From: Desmodus rotundus
Lineage: Eukaryota > Chordata > Mammalia > Chiroptera > Phyllostomidae
Length of the DNA: 64,000 bases
Reading direction: 5' to 3'
NCBI RefSeq assembly: GCF_022682495.2
Contig: NC_071398.1
Location: 97,181,705 to 97,245,704 of the forward strand
Shown: piece after piece, positions 1 through 12,323 of the stretch
How positions within the stretch are numbered: position 1 is the stretch's first letter
How the letters are laid out: the number at the start of each line of letters is the position of its first letter
Translations under genes and position numbers: made by a program
Notes under the pieces: generated by a model
Database searches by the model: none
The model's input: the letters and a program-made list of their open reading frames with translations, nothing else
Told to the model about the DNA's origin: nothing

Positions 1-394
1 GTGGGGAATACGAATAAAGAACTTGCAGTCGGCCTCGGGAGCCCCCAAACAAACGTGACTCCGTCAGAGACCTTTCAGGGCCCAATGGCGGGGCACCAAC
101 CCTGAGTCATCAGGCGGCAGAGCAGGTGGTCATCTGTGATCCCGGCCTCATCTCTACGTCTCCAGTTCTTACTCTTGAGTGTTCATTTCAAATCCCACCC
201 TGTTCACGAATTCTTTCCTCTCTCTAGAGATGTGCTCTTTTCGGCTGATTGTCCAAAGCACTCTACTTCTGAAGGCACCTAAGAGCCCCTGGACCCAGTC
301 TCCTCCTGGTGTGTTGGAAGGGGTTCCCCACACATCCGGGGAATCCTCAGACAGCAGCAGCGTGCCCCACACTTCCCCTCCATTCTGAGGCACC

Positions 395-1010
395 TGGGGT
401 TAGTGTCAGATTCTGCAGGTGCCGGGCTCGGTCCCACAAGACTGTCCCAGCATACACACGTGTCATATTCCATTCGCAAGCCCAGGTTATGAGCAGTGCT
501 TCTGACTGACACACTATCAATTGGAGGTTCTGACACCCCCTCTCCTCGTGTTTGATTAATTTGTTAGAGCGGCTCACAGAACTCAGAGAAACATTGTACT
601 TACTAGATTTCAGATTTGTCATAAAAGATATAACTCAGAAACAGCCAGATGGGAGAGATGCACAGGGCAGAGTAGAGGGGAGGGGCACAGAGCTTCCACG
701 CCCTGTCCCTGTCCCCAAATCTTCACAAGTTCACAGGTCTTGGAACGCCATCCTTTTGGGCTTTAAAAGAGGCTGCATTCTGAGGCATGACTGATTAAAT
801 CATTGGCCTTTGGTCCTTGAAACTGATCTCAGCCCCTCTTCTCTCCCCAGAGGTGGAGGGGTGGGGTCAGAGGGGACTGCAAATTCCATCCCTCTAACCC
901 TCTCTTATCACACAGTTAGTTCCTCTGGGGATCCACCCCATCCTTAGCAGACCTCAGGACATCCAAAAGTCACCTCCTTAATGTAACAAAAAATATCTTT
1001 ATGCTGTTAA
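395..1010. mobile_element. MLT2-like LTR (ERVL class), degraded
   Basis: This resembles the old mammalian MLT2 group of ERVL LTRs as I remember them. The matching stretches are the segment around 565-600 (gagcggctcacagaactcag), the stretch near 787-812 (catgactgattaaatcattg) and the end around 980-1010. It appears to be a solitary LTR; no adjoining gag or pol reading frame was seen. Orientation and subfamily are not assigned. Confidence 0.55.
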
Positions 1011-2349
1011 CACTTAGGAAAGCCCAAGGGTTTGAGGAGCCAGGAGCAGGAACCTGGGCTGACAACCAAATACATATTTTTCTCATAAATTACAATATTG
1101 CAGCTGTCACTTACTGAACGTATACCATGGGCCTTACACACTACACACACGCTGAGAACTCACTCACACACTAAAAGTTTAGTCTGGATCATTGTCTCTA
1201 CATTGCAGATGAGAATACTAAGCTGAGGAGCGTTCCCACCAGCAGGAGTCAGGGGCGGGCCTGAAACACCACTCAGCAAAGCCCGCAGGTTGCCACAAAG
1301 GGTATGATGACTCCTTTTCAAATAGGGGCCTTTTTGGGATCCGAGAAAAAAGATGTCATAAAGAAGATTAGTCACCCATCAAATTACTTATTTAAATGGA
1401 TCAGTCTATTCAATTCCAAGCCACTGAAACGTTAGACAATAAGCCCTTCGGAATTGCTACCCACTCCTGATAGGTATGTAGGTGTTATTCATGGGCACAT
1501 CATGACCTTGAAGTAGTGGGAAATGGAAACGAGACGCTGTCACAAGGGAACCCCGAGGCACACTTTCAACTCCCGGAAACAGAGTCTTCTCAGCAGGACT
1601 GTTAGAGAAACACAAGGCCAAAAGCAATCCTACGTCATTCATATTATTCATGAACTAAACACATCATCCTTTACCTCAATAACCATCTTGCCTTTGTTAA
1701 CAACCGGCATCCAGGATTTAACACAGTATTAATGCTTGTTGAAATTAAATGTTAAAATTTCTACATCTATGGGCCTCCCTCGAAGAATACAAGCACAAAA
1801 AAAGTAAAGATACAAAACAGGCAAACTGAAGGGTGAGAATTTGCTACCCAAATATATATCTTATTTTACCCAAAATAAGATATATTTCATTAAATAGTAA
1901 CCTTCCCATGCATATCATTTGTTTCTATACAAGTTTTCAGAAGCTCTCCTTGGTTTAAGCAAGGTCTAGCAGTGACCATCCCAACACATCTTTCTAGATA
2001 TGCCCACGTGGTGCGAAAATATTAACAACATCTCCCCTCTCGCTTAGTCTTTCCCTGGCCCCCCCTGTCCCCTAAAAGTCACAATTTACTGTAGGGTATT
2101 ATCTCAGACACATGACCTGGCTTAGGCCTGAGAAAATCTTGCTCCCGGTCTCCTTCCACTATCGCGCTTGGGAAAACAGACAACGTGTTGCTGCTGGTCC
2201 ACTATCAAGGAAAGTAATGGAGCGAGCGGGTAATGGAGGAGGAGGGAAGGTTGGTCCACGAAAGGGAACGGAAAAGGAGGCTGCCTAGCAAGGGTGTGTG
2301 TGCCTGAGGCGCTTTCAAACAATCAGAGGAGGAAGAGAAGATGAAGAAC

Positions 2350-2525
2350 TGACCCTGGGCTCCCAGTTTCGAACACCCAGTTCCAAGCTCAGCCCTTGGT
2401 TCTGTCTCTTACCTTGGGCAAATCCCTGGGTTTCTCTGTGTCCCAACGCAGCTCCAGGAAGTTGGTAAAAATTAAGTGAGGAGAAAACGTCTTACAGAAC
2501 CTAGTGAAATGCCTACTGATAAAAT
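2350..2525 (+). repeat. MIR SINE fragment
   Basis: The order of motifs follows MIR in the sense direction: a 'ttaccttgggcaaatccctgggt' type core near 2410, then a 'tctgtgtc' segment and a degenerate 3' half. Heavily diverged, as expected for this ancient mammalian SINE. Confidence 0.5.
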
Positions 2526-4836
2526 AAAAGCTAAGCTACTTGTGACAAAAAAAAAAAAAAATCACCAACGTGGTATGAATAAACCCTCTGATTTGTTGGA
2601 ATGGCGATTAACTCAAGAAATGCAAATCATTGAATGTCAACCCTCCGCCTTTACCCTTCCCTCTTTCTAAACAACACATTCCATCTCAAATTTGACTCTT
2701 GAACATTGTCCCTGACATTTGTCTTCAGTTACTCCACTACTTTAAATAAATGCGTTATTCTTTAAAAAGAAAGTAGAATTCCACCTCCCATGAGTATTAG
2801 TGCAGTGAGGTCCTCTTAGAGCTGCTGGTCCAATCCATCCCGCCCTCAGTTAGCCCTCGCTACATCCAGTTCCATTTTGAATCTCTCCAGCCTCTTTTCT
2901 TTCCTGCTCCTCTTCTCTGGGCTCTCGCCAACATGCTGTATCTCTCTGTGATAAAGTGACAGTCTAAATTCAATGCCTTGTTGTCAAGTCAGACTCGGAG
3001 ACACAGATCGCCACCTCCCGGCTTTGACACTGATACTTCGGTACCTGCAGCCTTGGGCTAAAACGACACCGGCTGCCAAATGACACTGGAAACTCATATA
3101 ATTGTCTACTTTCTACTCACATCCCAACTCAATTTCAGAACTGTAGTTTTTCGGGGTTGTTTCCCTTTTTTGTAAAAATAAATTGACAGAGTACAAATCC
3201 TTGTGTCCCAATTAGTTTGCATTATACCCACTGCCTTCATTTCACGAACTCATTTGGAAATTGCTGTCTCATACCTTAGCTATCGGTTCTTTTTTTTTAC
3301 ATCTATCGGCTTCTACACATGCATGTTTCCTTCCACATTCTCAGCCAGGATACTGAGAACTCAATAAGCGTGTGCTCGCTGACTTTACTGCCCGTGTTTT
3401 TCAACAGTTCCAATAGGAGTCATGTCCAAGGCTAAATCCCAGGTTGGGCATTTACTAACCACGATCCTTCCCACATTGCTTGTCTCTCTAGCCCGGAGTT
3501 TCCAGCCCTACAGACATGAGGAGGTGAAGACGGTAAGGGAAGGAAGGCGTAGAAAGTGTGGAATAGTGTCCACGCCTGCCACCCAGTGAGGCTAAACAGA
3601 GATATTGATTGCCCCCCCCCCATTTTACAGAGATGTGTTTAGTATAACATAATCCATCAGAGTTTTTAAATTCATGCTGAGGGGGTGAGAAATTGCAAAG
3701 CACACTTAGAGCTGGGCATTCTACACAGGACATTAGCCTGGGGCTCTCTTGACTTGCCTCTGGTGGGAAAGGAAAAAAATTACCTATTTCTCTTAACTGC
3801 TTATCGTTCTCTCTTAAAATTAAATAAATCATAATAATAAGTAAAACATCACAGTTTAACTCTGCTTATTAGCTCTAACAAAAGGTACTACCTAAAAAAA
3901 AAACCACCTAATATATTAACTGTGTTTTCCTTAGGAAGAGAACCCAATGGCCCACACTTCAGCGTAGCTGACTGTTAGGTTGCCATTCCTCCAGAGTTCG
4001 GAATGACTGCCTGCCCAACCTCGTTCTTAAAGAAGTGAATCAAGTCCACTTGTTAAATATCTATTTATGACGGTAAATTCTAAAACAGAGACAGCTTATA
4101 CAGGGCAGTTCATCTAATTGTATTGCTTCTCAGATATTAACTTTAAAAAATTAAGTTGATTGTGATAATTAAATCCAACCACATATTTGTGATAACCTAA
4201 AAGTACATGATGTAATGTTAATTCAGCAAAAATATCTTTGTAATTTCAGGTTTTAACAATTTATTGTTGGATTTTAGAAGTTCATGTTCCCGATACTGTA
4301 TTTAAATAGAGTCTTGGGAACCATGAAGCATGATTTTCAACAATTATCACATTTTAATTGATAGCACCTATTTACCAAGTAGCGTTAATACTTTGAAACC
4401 ATTGGTTGAAAAATATTCACTAATTCAGATGCTCTGATATTTTAAAAAATCTTTTCCCTCAATATAAACCTATCTCTGAATTAAGAAGTTTTACTAATAT
4501 TAATGCTTCTGTGCCTAATCTCATTTACAATTGGAGAACTGTCACTTAAGTCTGCAATTTTTAAATACTTTCCTGAAATCAAAGGATTTAAGAATGGATT
4601 AGTGCCTATCTAAGTCATATAACTGACTTTTGGATTTTTAAAAAATTATCTGGTCATGTCCATTCATCAACAGTATCAAAGGGCTCACTTTTAAATGTTT
4701 TCCCACAAAACAACTTTAATTTGATAATCAACAAATCCATCTTTAGAAACCTCAAAACTAAATAAATATACATTATTTGACATTTCCACATTGAAATGAA
4801 CTCCCTTCAACATAGTCTTTAAAAAAAATCTTTTAT

Positions 4837-5040
4837 CCCTGGCTGGTGTGTCTCAGTGGATTGAGTGCTGGACTGCAAACCAAAGGGTCACTGGTTTGAA
4901 TCCCAGGGCACACACCTGAGTTGCAGGCCAGGTCCCCAGTAGGGGGCTTGTGAGAGGCAACCACACATTGATGTTTTTCTCCCTCTCTTTCTCCCTTCCT
5001 TCCCTTCCCTCTAAAAATAAATAAATAAAATCTTTTTTTT
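4837..5040 (+). mobile_element. Bat VES-family tRNA-derived SINE
   Basis: Starts ccctggctggtgtgtctcag, followed by a tRNA-like head with a B-box-like segment (ggtttgaatcc), the 'ccaggtccccagtaggggg' body, 'cacacattgatgttt' and a pyrimidine-rich stretch, ending in the (AAAT)n AATCTT tail typical of this bat family. The 8-mer TCTTTTAT lies immediately upstream (4829-4836) and again just after the tail (5044-5051), a plausible target-site duplication. It sits in DNM3 intron 1, antisense to the gene. Confidence 0.93.
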
Positions 5041-5574
5041 AAGTCTTTTATTTGGTCCCCAATAATTGCAAAACCTATTCTTTTTGTGCCAAATTGAAAG
5101 TCTATTCACCACTCAGCATAGAGTAATATAATGTGGAATCCTCTATCTATGTAATTAGCATTGAAGAACGAATGTTTCTAACAAGTATATCATTAAAAAG
5201 CATTTGCACATTAGCAACTAGTACAGTTTTCACTACACCTCTATAAACAAGTTTTATGTATTCAAACACAGACAAATAAACAACCCAATTACATTCTAGA
5301 GCTCCTTTCAAGGGTGTCTAATATAGTAACGAAATATTCTTATCTTCTAACTAACGTTGCTTTTGCCTAAGGGGTTGCTTCAAATCCTCTGTGAAACGAG
5401 AAGGCAAGGTAGACATACATAAATAAATATGGATAAAATTATTAATGTAGCAGCTTCTTATTTATTTAAGTGTGGTCAAAGAAAGAAGTGAAAAGCATTT
5501 ATCAGAGGTGTTGGTGAGTCCCCATAAGGCAGAGGCAAGATGCCCTACAGGTCTGACAATGTAGGTACAGAGCC

Positions 5575-5812
5575 CAGACCCCTCCAGCTGAATCCTGGCA
5601 TTTTTATGTTAAATTAGCCTTCGGCAGGCTACTCAAACTCTCTGAATCCCAACGGCCTCTTCTGCAAAATGGAACTCATAAGAGTACCTTCCTCTCTGGG
5701 GTTTTAGAAGGATTATATAAGATGATCCAGGCAAAAGCGCCTCAGATAGCACCCGAAGGTTACATAGCAAACACTCAAAAAATGTCAACCATTATCATCA
5801 TCATCTCACTGT
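5575..5812 (+). repeat. MIR SINE
   Basis: Sense-direction MIR: a 'ggcaggctactcaaactctctgaatcc' core near 5624, a 'ctgcaaaatggaactcata' block, an 'aggattatataagatgatcc' block, and a tail near 5770-5800 that reads like the canonical 'cactcaataaatgt' MIR end. Confidence 0.75.
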
Positions 5813-7682
5813 ACTGTAAATAAAACAACTGAATGCAAAGGTAGTTGAATAACTTCAATTCTTCCACACACAAATGAGACCTCTGGGCAGAGCCCGAGCC
5901 GGCAAGCGAGCCCCTACACCCAGACCATGAGTCTCAGCCTCTATTCTTTAGACATTACGCTGCCTCTCACTGCCAGCAAACATCTCCTCAGAACAACCAA
6001 AAGAACAATCTGGTTACTCACGCTATATCACATTAATATGTAAATTCATCACTGCAGCAAGAAAATCACAAACAAGTAGCTCATTCATGACTCATTTTAT
6101 TCATGACAGTCTCAAACGTGTCACCCCAAAATTGGATTTTATAGCTACAGCTAAATGAAGTAAACACATTCACATCCAAATTCATTCAGTGGTGTCCAAA
6201 AAAATCAATATAAACAGACTATCTGAGAGGAAAAGATACAGTTAGTCCTCTAAACATGGGTTGTCAAATATAGAGGAGAAAATGCATCCTTACTCTGATG
6301 AGAACAAACAAGGATGATGAGCAAGCACTGTTTATTAATTTACACGAGCAGTGCCCCCTATTCTATGATTACATGCATTAGCTGCACATAGGTCAGTCTT
6401 AAAAACATGGGAAAAGGAAGTTTTATCCTCAAAAAAATCCCTCATATTTATTGCAAAACTTAGGGATAATTAAAAGATAAAAGGTTACAATGGAATGGGG
6501 TAGGTTTATCTGCCTAAAATGAATCTCCTATTAAAAGAGAGAACTCCTTTTTCCTCTAAGTTTGGTTTATAATTAGAAATTAGATTCCTCAATAATTCAA
6601 TGACCGAAACCTTTATTAAAATCAAATGACCTTTTTAATTAAATTCTCTCCTACTATATAGGCTCTGCTAGGCAGGTGTCATCTCCACAGATAATAAAGC
6701 CTTTACACATTTATTAAATGAGTTTTTTCCTCTTTGTTCATCCTTTTCTTTGATTTGCCATTCTGACAGTGATTAATTATTGGTAAAACTTTAAAAAGTA
6801 TAAAATTACTAATGTATTTGGTAAATGGTCTGATTTGTAGAATATTTATAATGTCCTTATATTTCATTCTATCATGAAAAATGTTCAAACTAAAATATTT
6901 TATTCTTCCATACCTCTTTTTTTTAAATTCTCATTTCAAAAGTATATAGCTTGTGAGGGGAAATCTGCACAATTTTATTATGGCATTAAGAAGTGCTCTA
7001 GGATGTGAAAACCTGAAGAAGAGAATTAAGATATGTGCATAAAACTGACAGGAGCTTCAGAAGCTCTTGCCACCAACAATGTATTTAGAATATAGGTTCG
7101 TCCAATTAACTACATGAAAGATGCATAAAAATATATAACTGATTTTGAATCACAATTTTAATCTTTAAGTATTTGTTTAAAAACCAAAAGCAGTTAAATG
7201 ACTATTAAAGCATCATGTTAAATGCTCTGGAGTTTGAAAACCCAAAAATACATTGTCATCAAACATCATTTTTCCTATGGGTACCTCTTTAAATTTAGTG
7301 AATTTCATTAGCAGTAAATCAAAGACAGTAAAAACCTTCAAGTGTGTGACTGTTGTGTGTATGTGTGTGAAATGTATATTCCTGCAACACTTCACGTCTG
7401 TGATGACACAGGCAAAATGCTTGACTGTCACTTTTCTCATCACTTAAACGATCAAAGCAAGGCGAAGTGATTAAATGACTTACTCAAAAATGCCAGCCAG
7501 TTGTCAGCAATTTTAGTTTTTTATTAGGTTTCTTGGCTTTTTAGTTAATATGGGGGAGGGGCAACAAAACACAGTCCCATCTGAGAGATAGAATTATCAT
7601 CTGAGAGAACAGCAAAGGCACTTTGTGGATACTAACAGTCCCAAAGGAGGTGTGGGAGTATCTAAATCATCACCAAACACTA

Positions 7683-7706
7683 GCAAAAAAAAAAAAAAAA
7701 AAAAAG
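7683..7706 (+). repeat. Poly(A) homopolymer
   Basis: An uninterrupted run of more than 20 A. I recognise no SINE or processed-pseudogene body upstream of it, so its origin is unclear. The exact length is likely to be unreliable in an assembly. Confidence 0.9.
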
Positions 7707-8349
7707 GAACAGGACAGGATCCTTCTGAATCCCAAATCACTAACCAGCCAAATAAAGAGTAAAGCACAACCTCTGGATAGCCCCCCACCCCCATCCTCCA
7801 GCCCACTCTTCCTCTGTTTCCTTCTATCTGGAAACAGATTTCAGTTTTCCTGATGCTTCCAAGCCGGCTTGTCTTAGCAAACGTCTGCATTCCTCAGACA
7901 AGGCCCCCTTAAGGTAACTTAATCCCTCCTGAACTGCTCAGTGGAAGAAATGCTGATTCCCCATCCAAAATAAATTATTTAGCCTCTTCTGTGTTACGAG
8001 TCACGAAGAAAGCCCTAGCTACAATTTAGATGCAGCCCGTTATCTTGGAGACTCGCGGGGCAAATCAGAGCTCAGGGAAAGGAAGATGTGGCCAGGGGAG
8101 GGGGCGCAGAGAGAGGGCAAGAAAGATGCTGGTCAGTTCGGAAATGATGCGGGGATGACATAGCACCTGGTCAGCCCAGGTCCTCTGCGCTCACCGGCTC
8201 CGAGTCTGTGCCTCAGTTTCCCTGGCATGCGCCTGGAGCTGTGAAAAGGTGCGCACACGAACACACCACCTTTTATTCTGGACTCCCTGGGAGGAGAGCG
8301 GTGGGGAAGCATCGCTGGATAAAGCCTCACTACAACAAACGAGGTCTTT

Positions 8350-9480
8350 CTCCTCGCACCCCGCTCCCCCCCCCCGCCCCCCTCCCCTAAGGGCAGGCGA
8401 CGACTGTCTCAAACAGTAGACAGCTGAGAGGAGCAGAGCATCTCCGCGGGAGAGGGGGAGGCAGGGGAATAAACCCCACAGCCCAACAAGCCCCTGGGGA
8501 GGTCGACAGGGAAAGGAGGGATGTGAAGCCGGGAACACAGAGGACAAGGGACTGGGACGTGCCCGCGCGCTGCGCGTCTGGCTGCCCGGGGCTGGCGTGC
8601 GTGGCTGGGGAAGTCGATCCCAGGGTGCACCCCTCCCCGACTCCCGGCAGGAGGACGCGGAGGAAATGGCTTTGTATCGCAGGATGAAGGGCAGACAGGA
8701 GGGCCACCCCGCGGGGGGGACAGAGGATGCCTGCAGCGGAGGACCCCGCCCGCTCCCCAGTCCCCCGCCGCTCTGCCCCCACCCCCAAACCGCAGCAGCC
8801 CCAGATCCCCATAGGGCTCCAGGGGCCAGAGTAGGTCGCCACCCCCCACCCTGCGCCCGCGCTCACCTGCCCACGAAGTTCTCGAGCACCGAGCTCTTGC
8901 CGGCGCTCTGGCCGCCCACCACTGCGATTTGCGGCAGCTCCAGCAGGCAGCTCTGCCCCAGCGCTGAGAAGGCATCCTGCAGACGGTTCACCAGGGGGAT
9001 CAGCTCTTCCATCTCCCGGTTCCCCATCCTGCCCGCACCGCCCGCAGGCCACCGCGGGGTTCAGCCAGCTGGGTCCAGCGCCACCGTGGGATCCGCTGCC
9101 CGCTGGCCCCAGCTGGGCTCCTGACAGCTAACAGCCCACAGCGCGCCTGCGCGGGCGGGAGGGGCGGGGCCTGGCTCTGACCCCGCCCCGCGGCTGCCCC
9201 GCCACCCCAGGGCTCCCAGACAGACACCCTGCGCCCTGCGCGCACGCACTGCCTCCCAGCTGCGGCCAGATGCCACCGCCTCTGTCTCCTGCTGCCAAGG
9301 CTCAGAGGCAAAGTTTCAGGCCTGGGTCCGCACCCAGGCGACACCGCGCCCTTTCAGCTGCCACACTGGGCCCGGTCCCCAGAGTACAAGTCCCAATAGG
9401 AAATCTCAGGTTCTCACGCCCCGCTCCAGAACCCGGCTCTTCCAGGGGTGGCCAGCCTGTTGGAGTCTAAATTCTGCGGT
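8350..9480 (-). promoter_or_regulatory. DNM3: DNM3 promoter and CpG island
   Basis: A GC- and CpG-dense block surrounds DNM3 exon 1, contrasting with the AT-rich DNA beyond 8 kb. About 115-145 bp upstream of the start codon are an NRF1-like motif (GCGCCTGCGC, 9143-9152) and an Sp1-type GC box (GGGGCGGGGC, 9161-9170). I see no convincing TATA box. The transcription start is probably near 9.1-9.2 kb, but that is inferred from motif position only. The 5' UTR would lie between that point and 9028. Confidence 0.75.
8867..9027 (-). CDS. DNM3: Dynamin-3, coding exon 1 (residues 1-53 plus two bases)
   Basis: First coding exon of a dynamin-family large GTPase, which assembles around the necks of budding vesicles and drives membrane fission, notably at synapses. 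The translation starts MGNREMEEL, the dynamin N-terminus, and includes the P-loop GGQSAGKSS at residues 38-46, with K44 and S45 expected to contact GTP phosphates. The exon is 161 nt (53 codons plus two bases) and ends at a consensus donor, CAG|gtgagc. Only the bundle-signalling helix and the G1 motif are encoded here; the other GTPase motifs and the stalk, PH, GED and proline-rich regions lie on exons outside the window. I call DNM3 rather than DNM1 or DNM2 from the wording of this N-terminus ([28 protein letters not shown]) and from METTL13 and VAMP4 lying next to it, as in human. Confidence 0.93.
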
Positions 9481-9984
9481 CTGGCATCCAATTGAGGCCC
9501 GGCGTAGTCTGTCTCAATTTTAATGACTCCGTCCTCCCCGCCTGCCTAAGCTAAGGTGGAGTCCGTGGTGCCTGCCCCCTCGCCACTCTCCGTCTCCAAT
9601 CTACCAAACTCATTCTGTCCTTTGAGAGTCCTCACGCCATTTGTCCTTCCCACCTACCCCACTCTATAGGGTTCGTTAACAACCAGGACGATGTCCTCTC
9701 GACCCATTCGGTTAAACGTAGCAAATTCATGGCTGAATTGCTGGCCCTCCTCTCCCTCCTGTGCCTCAGACTGGCCTCCACTGGGCCCCGGCCTCACTTT
9801 CTGAACGTCCTACAAGTCCCTCTGCCCTAACTTATTCAAAACTTAACTCATCTTTCCCAGTCTCAGCTTTTAATGCTATAAACTTCCCTCCAGTCCTGAA
9901 ACGACTTGTATAAAAAAATCCGTAATAACCAAAAAACTAAGAATCCCAATGCCCATGAAAACACGAATGAGTAAACAAGTACGG

Positions 9985-10335
9985 GAAGTCTACCTACAGT
10001 GGAACAATTTCGACAACAAGGAGGCAAGAACTTCTGATACAGCAATGACACAGTCAAATCTCAGATGCATTGTGCTGATTGAAAGAAGCCAAAGCACATA
10101 TTGTGCGACTCCATACACAAAGCTCTAGAAGAGGCAAAACTATTCTGCGGTGATAGATACCAGGGCAGCGGCTGCCTTTGAAGGGTGCGGATTGGCTGCA
10201 AGAGGCATGGGGCACATTTGTGGAGGCGATGGAAACAGTCTATATCGTGACTTGGGTGTGAGGATACAGTTGCTAGAACTCATCGAACTCAACAAATAGG
10301 ATCTGTGCATTCCACTGTAAATCAGACCTCAACTT
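9985..10335 (+). mobile_element. L1 3' end fragment
   Basis: The stretch reads like the decayed end of an L1 ORF2 plus 3' UTR: 'tacagcaatgacacagtcaa', 'ccagggcagcggctgcctttg', 'ggaggcgatggaaacagtct', 'tagaactcatcgaactcaa' and 'ccactgtaaatcagacctcaa' in that order. This is the 'regional test' motif series found at many old L1M 3' ends. Confidence 0.75.
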
Positions 10336-11256
10336 TTTTTTTAAGTAGGAGAGAAAAGCAAATAAACCTGATCATCACTGCTACTGAAGTGGACCCATAT
10401 TGGCATGCCTGCTCAACATGCCTTTTCTGAGAATCCCCCCTCCATCCACCACGTGGTTGCAGCCACAGCATAATGAAGACAGCAGGGCATGAAGGCAAGT
10501 AATTGTGCCCTGGCCACAGCCTCATACATCAGGGGACACCTGACCCAAGTTGCAGCAATTAGAGCCCTTTCCAAGGACTATAAATCTGAGAGGGAGGGGA
10601 AGAGGGAGAGAGAGGAGAGAGATTTGTCTTTGTCTGAGTGACTGAACAATGACACATGTAAAATCTGGGCTGTAAAATCTTGAAACTACGGTTAGTAATG
10701 TCCTCCCTGACAAAGAGGAGATGCAAAAGATGCTGGTCTTTGGGGAAAGAGAAGATGGAAGGACAGTGAGGAGCGGAGCGGAAGCACAGAGCAATCCTGA
10801 TGGAACTTGGGTCCTCCTTCTAGTTCATTTCTGATGCCCAGCTACAATACAAGCTACAAGTTCCACAAGCCAGCCTCCCCTCAAAAACTTATAATAAATC
10901 CCCCCCTTTGCCTCACCTAATTCAATTTGTATTTTTGCTTGCAACCCAAGAATCCCAATAAATATACCCTCCAGTGTGCTCCCTACCTCAGCAAGAGGCC
11001 CCCCGAGTCCCAATCTAGAATCTGATGTCAATCTAATTCCCTTTCTCTCTCTGCTTCATCCCCAACAGCAAGTCAGTTCCCAAATCATGCCCATCCCACC
11101 TCCCTGGCACTCACCTCCTCCTCTTCATCTTCGCTGCCAGAGCCTTGTGTATAACCACCATTTGCTGAACCCTCTTCTCTGCTTCCCTGTATAGGTCCCC
11201 AAAGCAGATTTTCATTATTGCACTTGACCCATCGCATTGTCTCCAATCTACATGTC

Positions 11257-11760
11257 TCTCTGTCCACGAACTTGGTAGGCTGAATAATGCTCCCCCTAAT
11301 AGATGTCCACATTCCAATCCCCAGAACCTATGAAAACATTCCCCGGCATGGCAAATGGGGCATTACAGGTGTGATTAAATCAGGGGACTTGGGATGGGGA
11401 GCTTATGCTGGATTATCTGCATGGGCTCAGTTCACCACATGCTCCTGAAGAGCCTTCCCGGCCAGTCAGAGGGAGATGTGACTGAGAAGTGGTCGCAGAG
11501 GTGCAACTCTGCTGGCTTTGAAGATGGAGAAAGAGAGGCCGAGGAATGCAGGCAGCCTCTGGAAGCTGGAGAAGACAAAGAAACAGATTCGCCCCTAGAG
11601 CCTCCAGAAGGACCGCGACCCTGCCAGCACCGAGATTTTAGCCCAGGGAGATCTCTGCTGGACTTCTCATCTACAGAACTGTGAGATCATAAACGTGTCC
11701 TATTTTAAACCATGAAGCTGTGGTAATTGGTCACAGCAGCCATAAAAAACGGATACAGCT
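11257..11760 (+). mobile_element. MLT1-type MaLR LTR
   Basis: A sense MLT1 LTR: 'gtaggctgaataatgctccc' near 11274, 'gatgtccacattccaatccc' near 11300, 'gctggctttgaagatggaga' near 11510, 'cctagagcctccagaaggac' near 11594, then 'ctacagaactgtgagat' and a terminal 'cagcagccataaaaaacgga'. No internal MaLR coding sequence adjoins it. Confidence 0.85.
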
Positions 11761-11896
11761 AATGACAAGCTCCTCGAGGACAAGATCAGTCTTTAGGATC
11801 CTCAATGCCTAAGCACGGTGCTAGCCCTGAAGAAGACTACAGTCTGTTGGAGACAGACACAAACAAGTTATTAAAGCACACGTAGTAAGTATTCCG

Positions 11897-12323
11897 AGGG
11901 GACTCTGGACCGAACGGCGTCTCCTCCAACTTCACTGGTTGAAGCCCCAATCCTCAGCGCGGCTGTAGTTGGACCAAAGCAGTAATTAAGGTCAAATGGG
12001 GTCATAAGGGTGAAGCCCTAATCCAATAGGTTTGGTGTCCTTACAAGTGGAGCACCAGGGTCCTATCTTTCTTTTTCTTTTTCTCTATCTTTTTTGTTTC
12101 CTTCCTTCCTGCTTTACTTCCTTCCTCCCTTCCTTTCTTTCTTTCCACACAGTAGAAAGGCAGCCATCTCCAAGAGAGGAAGGGAGTCCTCACTGGGGAA
12201 CTGAATCAACCAGCACCTGGACCTTGGACTTCCCAGCCTCCAGAAGTTTGAGAAAATAATTTCTCTTGTTTAAGCCACCCAGTGTATGGCATTTTGTTAC
12301 AGCAGCCTGAGCACACTAAGACA
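11897..12323 (+). mobile_element. Second MLT1/MST-type MaLR LTR
   Basis: Another MaLR LTR in the same orientation, only about 135 bp after the previous one. Markers are 'ttgaagccccaatcctcag', 'aaggtcaaatggggtcataa', 'gccctaatccaataggtttg', 'ttggacttcccagcctccag' and the end 'gagcacactaagaca'. An internal CTTT/CCTT-rich stretch (12065-12150) interrupts it. The internal divergence from the first copy suggests a different subfamily rather than the two LTRs of one provirus. Confidence 0.85.

Larger units (their letters stand above)
1..8866 (-). other. DNM3: DNM3 intron 1 (5' portion, continues beyond window)
   Basis: This is everything downstream of the DNM3 exon 1 donor (gtgagc, reverse complement of 8861-8866). 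No further DNM3 exon was found; the intron continues past the window edge. It contains an MLT2-like LTR (395-1010), MIR fragments near 2.4 and 5.6 kb, a VES SINE (4837-5040), a C10 run near 3611 and an A-run near 7685. The stretch 5100-7600 is AT-rich and has almost no repeat I recognise. Open frames here are short and resemble no protein I know. Confidence 0.85.

Noticed and set aside
8387..9052. Long minus-strand open frames (188-221 codons) across DNM3 exon 1
   Set aside because: They use frames other than the dynamin frame, run through the splice donor into GC-rich intron, and show only alanine/glycine/arginine-rich low-complexity text. GC-rich DNA has few stop codons.
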